From Aureisphaera sp963669405 (GTDB lineage: Bacteria; Bacteroidota; Bacteroidia; Flavobacteriales; Flavobacteriaceae): DNA of 64,000 nt. The notes below the pieces were generated by a model. It was not told the DNA's origin. It saw nothing but the letters and a program-made list of their open reading frames with translations, and did no database searches. Made by a program: the position numbers and the translations under genes. Each line of letters opens with the position of its first letter. Position 1 is the stretch's first letter. The stretch covers positions 1,674,001 through 1,738,000 of the forward strand of contig CAXXHF010000002.1 in the NCBI GenBank assembly GCA_963669405.2, in the 5' to 3' direction. This document shows positions 1 to 8,848 of this stretch, piece by piece.

Positions 1-1950
1 TTCTTGGTTGAGAATCAAGGAAATTTAGTTAGTAAAGAGTCTTTGTTGCAAGAAGTTTGGAGTGAGGTTATTGTAGGGGAGAATGTATTAACTAGAGCTA
101 TATCATCACTACGTAAGGCATTAGGAGATCAGCCACAAACCCCTATATACATTGAGACTATTAGCAAAACAGGCTATAGGCTTATTGCAAAGGTAAATTA
201 CCCTGAAAAAACTAAGAAGAAGGATGACACTGTAAAACTCACCTTAAAAAAACGCTCTGTTATAATAAGTATATTGGTATTGGCACTACTCCTGTTTGGT
301 GCATTTACCACATGGAGAGTTCTTTCTCCAAAAACCATTACCAAAGTATTGCATCCTGTGGTTTTAGCCAATACGGATATGCCAGAATATTATCCTGCCA
401 TTTCTCGTGATGGCCAATTTGTCGCATATGCTTCAAAAGATAAAGGAAATAACAATTGGGATGTTTACATTAAAAGAATAGGAACAGAATCGTTGGTGAA
501 ATTAACCAACAATCCTGCTGTCGAAATGCGGGCTGTGTGGTCTGAAGATGGGGCCAATGTATATTATATACGTTACGAACCTTCTGAAAAAACCATTTAT
601 AAATCCCCTATGACGGGTGGAAAAGAAACAAGGGTTGTTGCTGCAAGTCGATTCAGCTATGGAAATTTTGACATTGCCCCCAATCAAAATGAAATGGCGT
701 TTAACAATAGGGAAGAAAATGGGACTCCGCTTCGAATAGAATTAACAGATCTGGAATTCGGAAATCGGCATTTCATTACCAATCCCCCCAAAGGGTTTAA
801 CGGTGACATTCATCCAACCTATTCCCCAGACGGCTCCAAAATTGGTTTTATTAGAGAACGTAACTCTGTAAGTATGTATCTCTTTGTTATTGATCTTAAA
901 AGTGGAGAAACAACTCAAATTACCAAGGAACATCTTTCCATTAATGGTTTTGATTGGTCACCAGACGGGAAATCTATTATCTACAGTACAGACAAAACAG
1001 GAATATATAAACTTTGGAAAATTGACTTGAAAAATCTACAAAGTGAATTGCTGCCAGCCTCAGACTATCAAATGGTCATGCCTCGAATTTCCGAAAACAA
1101 TAAAACCATTTACGCAAAACTTCAAGACAATGTAAATATTTGGTCTTATTCCCTAGATACTCAGGAGGCAAAGTCTTGGCGAGCTTCTAATGATTTGGAC
1201 TTAAACCCCAGCTATTCTTCCGATGGTTCCAAAGCAGCTTTTACCACCAACAGGTCAGGTTCATTTCAATTATGGACCAGTAATGCAGATGGTACAGAAC
1301 CCATTGTTATCACAAATTTTAACGGACAATTTATTAATGCCCCTCGTTGGTCCCATGACGGAACAGAAATCGTATTTCAAGGGTATTTTAATGGCCAATC
1401 TAATATCTATAAAGTAAATACCAAAGGCGGCATTCCTGAAAAATTAACGCACTCTGAAGACGAAAAACACACTCCTTTTTATAGTCCAGACAATTCTCAA
1501 ATTTACTATAGCTCTAATGCTTCTGGCAATTGGGAGATTTGGCGTATGACTGCTGATGGAAATTCCAAAACTCAAATAACTACAACAGGCGGATATGCCC
1601 CACAACTAAGCTCAAATAATCCCTTTCAGGTTTTCTATGTTAAAAAAGACACACTCGGTATTTGGAGCAAAAACATGCAAAGTGGTATAGAAACTTTAGA
1701 AATACCTCAATTTGTTCCAAAAAAATATGGGGCCTTCACCTTATCGAACAAAGGGATTTATTATCTGAATGCAGGGACACGAACAATCGATTTTCTCGAT
1801 ATGAATACTCAAGAAAATATTTCTCTTATTCAACCCAAGAGAATTTCACCTTTCGGAATTACCATAAGTTATTCGGAAGCATCCAACACCTTACTTTATG
1901 CTCAAGTAGATCATATAGACTCAGACATCATGTTACTGGAAGAACGGTGA
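1..1950 (+). CDS. CadC-like winged-helix regulator with TolB-type beta-propeller (5' partial)
   Basis: The reading frame is open from base 1, so the true start lies to the left; 649 residues are visible. Residues 1-65 look like the second half of an OmpR/CadC winged helix (wing motif KTGYRL). A single membrane segment follows at about residues 86-106 (VIISILVLALLLFGAFTTW). The rest, about 120-645, is a run of TolB/PD40-type propeller blades with repeated SPDGSKI or SPDGKSI signatures. The layout matches ToxR/CadC-type regulators: a cytoplasmic DNA-binding head and a periplasmic sensing propeller. The inducing signal is unknown. The downstream genes at 2125-5131 run the same way, but no operator could be assigned. 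Confidence 0.85.
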   Translation, partial: FLVENQGNLVSKESLLQEVWSEVIVGENVLTRAISSLRKALGDQPQTPIYIETISKTGYRLIAKVNYPEKTKKKDDTVKLTLKKRSVIISILVLALLLFGAFTTWRVLSPKTITKVLHPVVLANTDMPEYYPAISRDGQFVAYASKDKGNNNWDVYIKRIGTESLVKLTNNPAVEMRAVWSEDGANVYYIRYEPSEKTIYKSPMTGGKETRVVAASRFSYGNFDIAPNQNEMAFNNREENGTPLRIELTDLEFGNRHFITNPPKGFNGDIHPTYSPDGSKIGFIRERNSVSMYLFVIDLKSGETTQITKEHLSINGFDWSPDGKSIIYSTDKTGIYKLWKIDLKNLQSELLPASDYQMVMPRISENNKTIYAKLQDNVNIWSYSLDTQEAKSWRASNDLDLNPSYSSDGSKAAFTTNRSGSFQLWTSNADGTEPIVITNFNGQFINAPRWSHDGTEIVFQGYFNGQSNIYKVNTKGGIPEKLTHSEDEKHTPFYSPDNSQIYYSSNASGNWEIWRMTADGNSKTQITTTGGYAPQLSSNNPFQVFYVKKDTLGIWSKNMQSGIETLEIPQFVPKKYGAFTLSNKGIYYLNAGTRTIDFLDMNTQENISLIQPKRISPFGITISYSEASNTLLYAQVDHIDSDIMLLEER

Positions 1951-2124
1951 TTAAAATCGTTCTTTCCGTATCATAAAAAACAAAGGTTCTGTTCCTTTTT
2001 ATCAAGCATTCAGCATAGTCTTCAGAAAAACATTAGAAAATCATCAGGAAAACATGTAGCTATTCCTTCATGAAATTTCGTGCTTAGGGTTGCAAAACAA
2101 GTGTAACCTATAAAATCGAATATT

Positions 2125-3183
2125 GTGAAAAAAGCAACATCAATCAAAATTCAACGATCCTTATTATTAATCGTTATTTTCTTATCGTGCTCCTTAGTTA
2201 TGCCATTACAAGCACAACAAAAGGACATTGATATGAAAGATCGTTTTCAAATAAACAAAGATGGATCTTACGTAACATTTGAAACCAACTACCATGGATT
2301 TCCTATTGTAAGAGGGTCTATAAAAGCTTATCAAGCTACTATTTTTTATGATCCAGAACATATAGATAAGACCTCAGCAACTATTCGCTTTGGATCTGAA
2401 AGTGTCTCTACGGCTCATGACAAAAGAGATGTGGAATTGCATCGAGAATCATTTTTAAACGCAGCCAATTTCCCAGGAATGTGGTTTCAAGGCACCAAGG
2501 CAACACCTACAAGTAAAGGGTTTGACCTTGTTGGAACCTTGTATATAAAGGACGTAAACAAACCGGTAACCGTTCATGTAGAAAAACCCACGGTTATTCG
2601 CAAAGCAATGGACCAACGAGACTTAATGATGATGAAAGGAAGCCTAACCTTAAAAAGGAAGGATTTTAATTTGGGTTCAGGATCCACCTACGATCAAATG
2701 TTGGGAACTGATATTACAATTGAGTTTCATTTTCTCTGCTCCAATTATACCATAGATTATTTAAAATCCACATACATCAAAGAAATAGCTCCAGGATACA
2801 ATCATCCAGTTGGAATTCTATACAACGAAATAAAAACAAATGGCCTACAAAGTGGAAAAACAAAGATGGAAGGTCTTGTAAAGGATGAATTCTACTCGAA
2901 AGCAAATTGGATGAGCGTACTAGCAGATTTGGGGTGGATACTCATGACAGATGGTTATGCAGATGAAGGATTGGAATTCTATAATATGGCATTACAACAA
3001 AACCCAGAGCATTTGCCTTCATTACTTCGTATGGGAGATGCTTACGTTATTGGTGGCCATTATGACAAAGCCTTGGCTCACTATGCAAAAGAGTATTCAT
3101 TAGAAGCTCGAGCACGGTTTACACATCTCCCTCATATGATTAAGTTGTTAAGCGGTTCCTTTGACCTAAAAAACATGAAATGA
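2125..3183 (+). CDS. YceI-family lipid-binding domain fused to C-terminal TPR
   Basis: This is a 352-residue secreted protein with a GTG start. An N-terminal signal peptide (residues 1-30, LLLIVIFLSCSLVMPLQAQ) is followed by a YceI-like barrel at about 38-210 (FETNYHGFPIVRGSIKAY, FLNAANFPGMWFQGT). YceI proteins bind isoprenoid or amide lipids in the periplasm. After about residue 255 come TPR-like helices (EGLEFYNMALQQNPEHLPS), a pairing that is less usual for YceI proteins. The stop overlaps the start of the next gene by 4 bp (ATGA), so the two are probably translationally coupled. Substrate unknown. Confidence 0.8.
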   Translation: MKKATSIKIQRSLLLIVIFLSCSLVMPLQAQQKDIDMKDRFQINKDGSYVTFETNYHGFPIVRGSIKAYQATIFYDPEHIDKTSATIRFGSESVSTAHDKRDVELHRESFLNAANFPGMWFQGTKATPTSKGFDLVGTLYIKDVNKPVTVHVEKPTVIRKAMDQRDLMMMKGSLTLKRKDFNLGSGSTYDQMLGTDITIEFHFLCSNYTIDYLKSTYIKEIAPGYNHPVGILYNEIKTNGLQSGKTKMEGLVKDEFYSKANWMSVLADLGWILMTDGYADEGLEFYNMALQQNPEHLPSLLRMGDAYVIGGHYDKALAHYAKEYSLEARARFTHLPHMIKLLSGSFDLKNMK

Positions 3184-4232
3184 AAAAATACCTTCTACCA
3201 ATATTGATATTGACGTTTTTCACGGGTTGTGGGCAAAAAAAGTCCTCAACCGGTGGAATCGCCACAACCAAGGGTCAATCCTACGATATGGGAAAGGCCA
3301 TAGAAGTAGCTAAAGGCTCTAGCAACATAAGAAGTCTATTGGTGAGCCATAAAGGGAAAATGATTGTAGAAGAATATTTTGAATCTTATTCAAGCGATAG
3401 TCTTGACCATATGCGCTCAGTAACCAAAAGTGTGATGGCTACTCTCATAGGGATTGCCATAGACAAACAAATGATAAAAAGTGAAAACGAATCCATTGCA
3501 ACATATCTTGGAGATGCTGCAAAAGGATATGAAAGTATCACGATAAAACACCTAATGACCATGACCAGTGGATTACAGTGGAATGAGGAAATAGGGTACA
3601 ACGACAATGATGAGATGAAGGCTGCAAAAAGTCAGCTTGAGTATGTCCTAAGCAAACCACTTATCCATGACCCAGGAACCCAATGGTATTACAATACGGG
3701 AGGCACTCATTTACTTTCTATTATTTTAACAAAAGCAACAGGTATGAGTACCTTAAAATTCGCTAACAAGTATTTGTTTGACCCTTTGGGAATTAAAGGC
3801 ATTCGTTGGAAAAAATTCTCTGGAGGTTATTACGGTGGTGGATCTGGTCTTGAATTGAAACCTCGGGATATGATCAAGTTCGGTATGCTGTATAAAGATG
3901 GAGGAATGTTTGAAGGGAAACGCGTTGTATCAGAAAAATTTGTTGAAAAAGCCATTGAATATCAGCAACCCCCAACAGAGTCCTTTGGAGATAAGAGTGG
4001 TTATGGATATTGCTTTTGGATAAATAAAGAAACAAATGCCGAAGGCTTTGCAGGGCAAGGTTATGGGGGACAGACTATCTTGGTTATGCCAAGATATGAT
4101 ATTGTAATCACTACTACTTACAAGTGGAGGGTAAACGGTCACAAAGCTGGCAAACAACAAAACGAAGCTTTCTCCGTGGTATCTTATGCCGTTTTAAAAC
4201 AATTACTTGGAGATATAGTGCCTTCTAAGTAG
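3180..4232 (+). CDS. Serine hydrolase lipoprotein, class C beta-lactamase fold
   Basis: This 350-residue protein has a lipobox (LTFFTGC, Cys17), so it is probably anchored in an envelope membrane. The class C beta-lactamase/DD-peptidase active-site motifs are present: SVTK at residues 80-83 (nucleophile Ser80, Lys83) and YYN at 170-172. A Gly-rich GQGYGGQ segment near residue 290 replaces the KTG-type third motif, as in many EstB/penicillin-binding-protein-like esterases. It overlaps the upstream YceI-TPR gene by 4 bp, so the two are co-transcribed. It could be an esterase, a peptidase or a D-aminopeptidase; beta-lactam hydrolysis is not implied. Confidence 0.85.
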   Translation: MKKYLLPILILTFFTGCGQKKSSTGGIATTKGQSYDMGKAIEVAKGSSNIRSLLVSHKGKMIVEEYFESYSSDSLDHMRSVTKSVMATLIGIAIDKQMIKSENESIATYLGDAAKGYESITIKHLMTMTSGLQWNEEIGYNDNDEMKAAKSQLEYVLSKPLIHDPGTQWYYNTGGTHLLSIILTKATGMSTLKFANKYLFDPLGIKGIRWKKFSGGYYGGGSGLELKPRDMIKFGMLYKDGGMFEGKRVVSEKFVEKAIEYQQPPTESFGDKSGYGYCFWINKETNAEGFAGQGYGGQTILVMPRYDIVITTTYKWRVNGHKAGKQQNEAFSVVSYAVLKQLLGDIVPSK

Positions 4233-4252
4233 GGTTCATCTTCTTTCAAAAA

Positions 4253-5131
4253 ATGAAACGTAAAAAGGATTGTCTTTTTTTTATGTTGTTGTTAATGACC
4301 TGGGTTCAGAGTGCTCAGGTCATTACTTATTCTCAAAAATCAGAACTGGACAAACTACTATTGTCAGATCAACAACTACTTATAGAAAATTGCAATGCCT
4401 CTGCTTTTCAGCAAATTTCTGAAACAGTATTTATAAGTCAGTTTTACGAAGGTATTTCTCAATGCTTACTCTTTCTAGAGCAACTTCTACAAAGAGAAAA
4501 CTTAAAAATGCAGCATCGCCGTCTGAAGAAAACCATTACGCATCATGAGGCTAAACAAATTGGACACCCTATCTTACCCAATCCCATGGATAAAAGGATT
4601 AAAAAAATCCTTCAGCTTAATTCAGATAATGGCGATCGAATTTTCGATAGCTTTTCCGGGAAATGGTTTGGCCATTGGAATAACTACCGAATGGAGCATC
4701 ACTGGCTTCCACCCAAAGCAATAGACACAACCTTACTCATTTTCCCTGAAGTATCACTACAAGTATATCAAACTGCTTATACGGGTGATGGTTTTGGATG
4801 GAATTATCAAATAAAAAAGAATGGAACTTCTCTATTAATGGGGTACGTCTGCCATATAAATGCTCAAGGCCAGATTATCCAAAAACGTCCTCATATTGGA
4901 TTACCACAACCCGATAATTCTATTATTTGGATTACCAAAGACCATATCTATTTTGAATATATCTGTCCAGATCCAAACCATAAAAATGTTCCAAAACATT
5001 ATGTTATTACTGGAGCGCAATTTCGGGGAAAAGAAATGGTTCCAAAGACCCATTTTGCTTTTCAGGAAATCTATTTCAGCAAATTTCAATTCAATCCAAA
5101 CCTATCAGTTAAAAGTCACTTGCAAGAATAG
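4253..5131 (+). CDS. Secreted protein of unknown function
   Basis: This is a 292-residue protein starting 21 bp after the serine hydrolase, so likely the last gene of the same transcript. The N-terminus (MKRKKDCLFFMLLLMTWVQSAQ) reads as a signal peptide. The middle part has a basic helix-rich stretch (MQHRRLKKTITHHEAKQ). The second half is rich in Trp, Tyr and His (GKWFGHWNNYRMEHHW, GDGFGWNYQIKKNG), suggesting a beta-rich fold. I recognise no family. It converges with the HD hydrolase gene, leaving only 17 bp between their stops. Confidence 0.7.
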   Translation: MKRKKDCLFFMLLLMTWVQSAQVITYSQKSELDKLLLSDQQLLIENCNASAFQQISETVFISQFYEGISQCLLFLEQLLQRENLKMQHRRLKKTITHHEAKQIGHPILPNPMDKRIKKILQLNSDNGDRIFDSFSGKWFGHWNNYRMEHHWLPPKAIDTTLLIFPEVSLQVYQTAYTGDGFGWNYQIKKNGTSLLMGYVCHINAQGQIIQKRPHIGLPQPDNSIIWITKDHIYFEYICPDPNHKNVPKHYVITGAQFRGKEMVPKTHFAFQEIYFSKFQFNPNLSVKSHLQE

Positions 5132-5148
5132 TCTTGACATTACTTAAA

Positions 5149-5808
5149 CTACGCCTCACCGTTCCATTCTGCATAAAATTGAGAAAGGTAGTTTTCCATA
5201 AATTCATGACGCTTTACTGCCATTTTCTTCCCTGTTTCGGTATGCATTAGATCTTTAAGAAGTAGTAATTTTTCGTAAAAATGGTTAATAGTTGGAGCTT
5301 TGGATGCTCGGTATTCATTGGGAGTCATGTTATTTTTTGGTGGAATGGAAGGATCATAAAGGACTCTATTTTTAAACCCTCCATAATTGAAGGTTCTAGC
5401 AATTCCAATAGCTCCCAAGGCATCTAAACGATCTGCATCTTGTACCACCCAAAGTTCAGGGGAATCAAAAGTTTTGGGAGCATTTCCTCCTTTAAACGAC
5501 ACATTTTCAATAATAGAAACAACATGGTTTATCTGTTCTTGGGAAGCTCCTTCTTCTTGCAAGAATTTCTTGGCCATAATTGGGCCAACTGTTTCATCTC
5601 CATCATAGAATTTCGCATCGGCAATATCATGAAGCAATGCTGCCAATGCAACAATTTCCATATCCACATCTTCACTTTTAGCAATGGTGAGGGCATTGTG
5701 ATAAACACGTTCTATATGAAACCAATCATGCCCCCCTTCAGCAGACTCCAACTCCTTCCTCACAAAAGCTTTTGTTCGTTCTATTAAAGGATTAGTATAC
5801 AATGGCAT
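5149..5808 (-). CDS. HD-domain phosphohydrolase
   Basis: This is a 219-residue cytoplasmic protein of the HD superfamily, resembling the YedJ-type branch. Metal-binding residues are visible in order: His31 in GHDWFHIERV, the HD doublet His60-Asp61 in AALLHDIADAKF, and Asp124 in VVQDADRLDALG. Such proteins hydrolyse phosphate esters or nucleotides; the substrate cannot be read from sequence. Its start lies 17 bp inside the 3' end of the acyltransferase gene, so the two form one minus-strand operon. Confidence 0.88.
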   Translation of the reverse strand: MPLYTNPLIERTKAFVRKELESAEGGHDWFHIERVYHNALTIAKSEDVDMEIVALAALLHDIADAKFYDGDETVGPIMAKKFLQEEGASQEQINHVVSIIENVSFKGGNAPKTFDSPELWVVQDADRLDALGAIGIARTFNYGGFKNRVLYDPSIPPKNNMTPNEYRASKAPTINHFYEKLLLLKDLMHTETGKKMAVKRHEFMENYLSQFYAEWNGEA

Positions 5809-6529
5809 CTTTTATCTGGCTTTCTATAATCTTAATTAGAGCGGTATGATCAGGATGATCTTTCAATACAATAGGCTCGTGTACCTTTATTTTAAGATTG
5901 GCTCCTAAACCCATCGGAAATTTCCCATACCGAATGGTCTTCCATGAATTATTAATAGTCACCGGAAGAATTACTGCTGAAGGAATTCCTTTGAACAGGG
6001 CCTGTAATCCTTTTACCTGAAAAGGTCTTGGTCGTCCATCCCTACTTCGAGTACCCTCTGGAAAAATGACCGCCGCTCTTTTATTGACTTCAATATATTC
6101 GGCAAATTCCTCAATGGCTGTAATTGCTTGTCTCGGATTTTTCCTGTCTATAAGAACAGATCCTCCATGCCTTAGGTTATAGGAAACACTAGGGATTCCT
6201 TTTCCCAATTCTTTTTTACTAATGAATTTAGGATGATGCTTCCGTAAATACCAAATAATTGGAGGAATATCGAACATACTTTGGTGGTTGGAAACAATAA
6301 TAACTGGAACACCAGAAGGAACAATCCCCTTATAATCACAAGAAAAACGAGTGCCCAGAATATTTTGGCAACGCAATAATGCAAACTGCAGCCAATCCAC
6401 CGATACTTTATGTGCCTGATATCCAAATAGGTTTAGTGCTATCCATTGTATAGGGTGAAAAAACACAAGTGTAAACCCAAAGAACAGGAAGTAAATGACA
6501 GAGATAGGATATGAAAGCAGTTTAACCAT
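5792..6529 (-). CDS. plsC: 1-acyl-sn-glycerol-3-phosphate acyltransferase (PlsC family)
   Basis: This 245-residue membrane-associated enzyme should transfer an acyl group to lysophosphatidic acid, giving phosphatidic acid for phospholipid synthesis. The acyltransferase motifs are clear: NHQSMFD at residues 81-87 (NHx4D catalytic motif) and FPEGTRSR around 156-163 (substrate phosphate binding). A hydrophobic N-terminus (about 8-33) should anchor it to the inner membrane. It precedes and overlaps the HD hydrolase gene. A -7 element TATTTTTG lies only four bases before the ATG and overlaps the terminator of the upstream gene. Paralogues in this family are common, so the symbol is tentative. Confidence 0.88.
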   Translation of the reverse strand: MVKLLSYPISVIYFLFFGFTLVFFHPIQWIALNLFGYQAHKVSVDWLQFALLRCQNILGTRFSCDYKGIVPSGVPVIIVSNHQSMFDIPPIIWYLRKHHPKFISKKELGKGIPSVSYNLRHGGSVLIDRKNPRQAITAIEEFAEYIEVNKRAAVIFPEGTRSRDGRPRPFQVKGLQALFKGIPSAVILPVTINNSWKTIRYGKFPMGLGANLKIKVHEPIVLKDHPDHTALIKIIESQIKDAIVY

Positions 6530-6533
6530 TATT

Positions 6534-6541
6534 CAAAAATA
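6534..6541 (-). promoter_or_regulatory. Putative -7 promoter element for plsC
   Basis: Read on the minus strand this is TATTTTTG, a perfect match to the Bacteroidota -7 consensus TAnnTTTG. Four bases separate its final G from the plsC ATG, so transcripts would start at or next to the start codon. It overlaps the T-tract of the terminator at 6541-6572. No TTG was found at the usual -33 distance. Confidence 0.5.
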
Positions 6542-6572
6542 AAAAAACCGCCCCAAAATAAGAGGCGGTTTT
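6541..6572 (-). terminator. Rho-independent terminator of the bacilliredoxin gene
   Basis: On the minus strand a perfect 9-bp stem (AAAACCGCC/GGCGGTTTT) with an 11-base loop is followed by a run of T. It starts about 20 bp after the bacilliredoxin stop and ends just before plsC. The flanking A and T runs mean it could also act in the other direction. Confidence 0.85.
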
Positions 6573-6592
6573 GTATTTCAATCTGTATATAC

Positions 6593-7003
6593 TTAACAGT
6601 ATTCGTCGTAGGCACCTTTAAGGTTCTCTGCAATCATGTCTGCAGATCTCCCTTCAATATGATGACGCTCCAACATATGCACTAACTCTCCATCCTTAAA
6701 AAGAGCCATAGAAGGCGAACTTGGCGGGAAAGGCACCATTTGTGCTCGAGCCGCATCTACTGCTTCAAAATCCACTCCAGCAAAAACGGTTACCAAATGA
6801 TTTGGCGATTTTGCGTTTTGTAAGGACATTCTAGCTCCTGGACGTGCATTAGCTGCAGCACAGCCACAAACCGAATTCACAACAACCAAAGTAGTTCCTT
6901 CTTTGGCCAAGGCATCAGTAACATCTTGTTCTGTATATAGTTCGGAAAAACCTATATTAGTAAGGTCTTCACGCATGGGTTTTACCAATTCTGGTGGATA
7001 CAT
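6593..7003 (-). CDS. BrxA/BrxB-family bacilliredoxin
   Basis: The protein is 136 residues, close to the usual length of the family formerly called YphP/YqiW. The thioredoxin-like fold carries the characteristic CGC motif at Cys46-Gly47-Cys48 (VVNSVCGCAAANARPG). Family members reduce mixed disulfides between proteins and low-molecular-weight thiols (bacillithiol in Firmicutes and some Bacteroidota). The gene stands alone, with its own -7 element (7037-7044) and terminator (6541-6572). The thiol used in this organism cannot be told from the window. Confidence 0.9.
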   Translation of the reverse strand: MYPPELVKPMREDLTNIGFSELYTEQDVTDALAKEGTTLVVVNSVCGCAAANARPGARMSLQNAKSPNHLVTVFAGVDFEAVDAARAQMVPFPPSSPSMALFKDGELVHMLERHHIEGRSADMIAENLKGAYDEYC

Positions 7004-7036
7004 AAATCTTTGTTTAAATGTGTAACAATTTGACTA

Positions 7037-7044
7037 CAAAGATA
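7037..7044 (-). promoter_or_regulatory. -7 element of the bacilliredoxin gene
   Basis: The minus-strand sequence is TATCTTTG, a perfect TAnnTTTG, predicting a leader of about 30 bases. A TTG at 7061-7059 lies only 14 bp upstream, shorter than the usual 17-23 bp. Confidence 0.55.
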
Positions 7045-7200
7045 ACTAATTTACATGACAAGGATTTGGATTACAAACGTTAAAGAGTTTATAAAACATC
7101 TTGACACTTAGTCTTTTTCGAATCGTATTGTGAAAAATTCATCCCAAACAATGTGATGGATTGAGTGCTCATTGAAATTTTAAAGTAATTACTAAGAGTA

Positions 7201-7923
7201 TTAATTCTTTATGAATTTATGAATCTCTTTCCCTTCCAGAGCAATAGACTCAATAAAATAAACCCCTGTAGGTAATGCCGAAACATCGATAACTCCTATA
7301 TCTTTTGTTTTGCTCATTAACTTTTGTCCCTCCATAGAGATGATGTTCAACTCAGTAATAGGAACTTCACTAGAAACATATAGCTTTTGCGAAGTGGGAT
7401 TAGGGTGTACAGAAACTTGAAACTGTATTTTATCATCTATTCCCAATATTGGCGTGTTTCTATAGGTATAACCTATAAATGGAGGTGCTCCTAAATAGAG
7501 GGTTTTATATCCATCATCATCATCAGTAATAGTTATATTGAAATAAGCACTATCTCCTTCTTGGCCAAAAGGACCTATCATATATGGTTCTGCCTCGTCT
7601 TCGTAAAAACCGCAAGCATTATCAGTTACAGATGAATTTGTCACAATATAAAATTCCCCATCATATTCTAGATTACCAAAAAAGGTATTACATATCCCTA
7701 AACCAACAAAGCCTAAGGAAGCATCTACAGTAACATAAGGAGTGATCTGTGGAATTTCTGGTTCTCCTCCATAAGGTTGCCACCCAAGAATGTAAGTGAC
7801 TTCTCCAGAGTCAGTGTCTTCAACTTCATAGAGATGCCAAGTTTGATTTACAAAATCTGGATCTTGTCCATAGCTTTGAAAAGCTAGTAAGACACACAAT
7901 GTGCATAGTAACAATTTTTTCAT
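7201..7923 (-). CDS. Secreted protein with type IX secretion sorting domain
   Basis: This 240-residue protein begins with a signal peptide (KKLLLCTLCVLLAFQSYGQ) and ends in a type A T9SS C-terminal domain (about 163-240: VSVHPNPTSQKLYV, then ALPTGVYFIES and a C-terminal IHKFIKN). It should cross the inner membrane by Sec and the outer membrane by the T9SS, with removal of the C-terminal domain. The cargo part (about 20-155) is acidic (TDDDDGY) and of no family I recognise. It is monocistronic. Confidence 0.85.
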   Translation of the reverse strand: MKKLLLCTLCVLLAFQSYGQDPDFVNQTWHLYEVEDTDSGEVTYILGWQPYGGEPEIPQITPYVTVDASLGFVGLGICNTFFGNLEYDGEFYIVTNSSVTDNACGFYEDEAEPYMIGPFGQEGDSAYFNITITDDDDGYKTLYLGAPPFIGYTYRNTPILGIDDKIQFQVSVHPNPTSQKLYVSSEVPITELNIISMEGQKLMSKTKDIGVIDVSALPTGVYFIESIALEGKEIHKFIKN

Positions 7924-8040
7924 AGCATAAAGTTTTTAGTTTTTCTTTAAAGTTAAAATAATTAATTAAACAACTGATTTATAAATCCCTGAAAGCTTAA
8001 ATCTATGATTTGAACCTAGGGAAATAATGGGTTAAAAATG

Positions 8041-8048
8041 TACTTTTG
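8041..8048 (+). promoter_or_regulatory. -7 element of the TerB-DnaJ gene
   Basis: TACTTTTG is a perfect TAnnTTTG, 20 bp before the ATG at 8069. A TTTG occurs at 8009-8012, but at 28 bp it is farther than the usual -33 spacing. Confidence 0.55.
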
Positions 8049-8068
8049 CACTATAAACGAAAAGAAAA

Positions 8069-8806
8069 ATGATTCGATGGTTCGCCGCAATTTTGGGATA
8101 TTCCTTTTTTAGATTCCCTGGAGCTGTATTGGGCTTTCTTTTGGGAAGCATATTTGATAATATGAACTCAGGCAAGACTCGCCCAGAGCGAAGGTCTATT
8201 TTTGGACAACCCCGTGACAGAGTGACTCCAGCAGATTTTGAGTTAAACCTCCTTTCCTTAGCTTCCATTGTAATCAAAGCCGACGGTACTGTAAACCAAA
8301 GTGAATTGGATTATGTACGTCAATATTTTGTACAAGCCTACGGAAAAGAACGAGCTAATGCAACCTTTAAGGTGTTCAATGATGTTATTAAAAAAAGGGA
8401 GGTGTCAGCAGAAAAAATTGCTGCTCTTTTAAGGCAACGGATGCGCTATGAATCCCGGTTACAGGTCATTCACTTTTTATTCAGTATTGCAAATGCAGAT
8501 GGACATGTTTCTCAGTCCGAAGTACGTGAAATAAGCAAAATTGGATCTTATTTGGGGATACAAATGCGAGATTTTGAAAGCATCAAGGCCATGTTCTTTA
8601 AAAATCCAGACAGTGCCTACAAAATATTGGAAATAGAGCGAACTGCAACAGAATCAGAAATAAAGAAAGCATATCGGGAAATGGTAAAAAAATACCATCC
8701 CGATAAATTACAGCATATGGATGAAGTCTATAGAAAAGGAGCTGAAGATAAATTCCGAAAAGTACAGGAGGCATACGAACAATTACAGAAAGAAAAAGGT
8801 TTTTAA
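8069..8806 (+). CDS. DjlA-like TerB/J-domain co-chaperone
   Basis: This 245-residue protein has the DjlA layout. An N-terminal glycine-rich membrane segment (residues 1-30, IRWFAAILGYSFFRFPGAV) precedes a TerB-like helical domain at about 54-175. In that domain, KADGTVNQSE and NADGHVSQSE form two acidic repeats. A C-terminal J domain spans about 183-245 and contains the HPD motif at 210-212. It probably stimulates DnaK ATPase activity from the inner membrane. A YHS-protein gene follows 42 bp later. Confidence 0.88.
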   Translation: MIRWFAAILGYSFFRFPGAVLGFLLGSIFDNMNSGKTRPERRSIFGQPRDRVTPADFELNLLSLASIVIKADGTVNQSELDYVRQYFVQAYGKERANATFKVFNDVIKKREVSAEKIAALLRQRMRYESRLQVIHFLFSIANADGHVSQSEVREISKIGSYLGIQMRDFESIKAMFFKNPDSAYKILEIERTATESEIKKAYREMVKKYHPDKLQHMDEVYRKGAEDKFRKVQEAYEQLQKEKGF

Positions 8807-8848
8807 ACTTTAGAGTAAGGAATAGGGAGCATCCTCTACTAATGCAGC

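Noticed and set aside
1930..1970. AAGAACG...CGTTCTT inverted repeat across the stop of the first gene as a terminator
   Set aside because: There is no T-run after it and part of it is coding.
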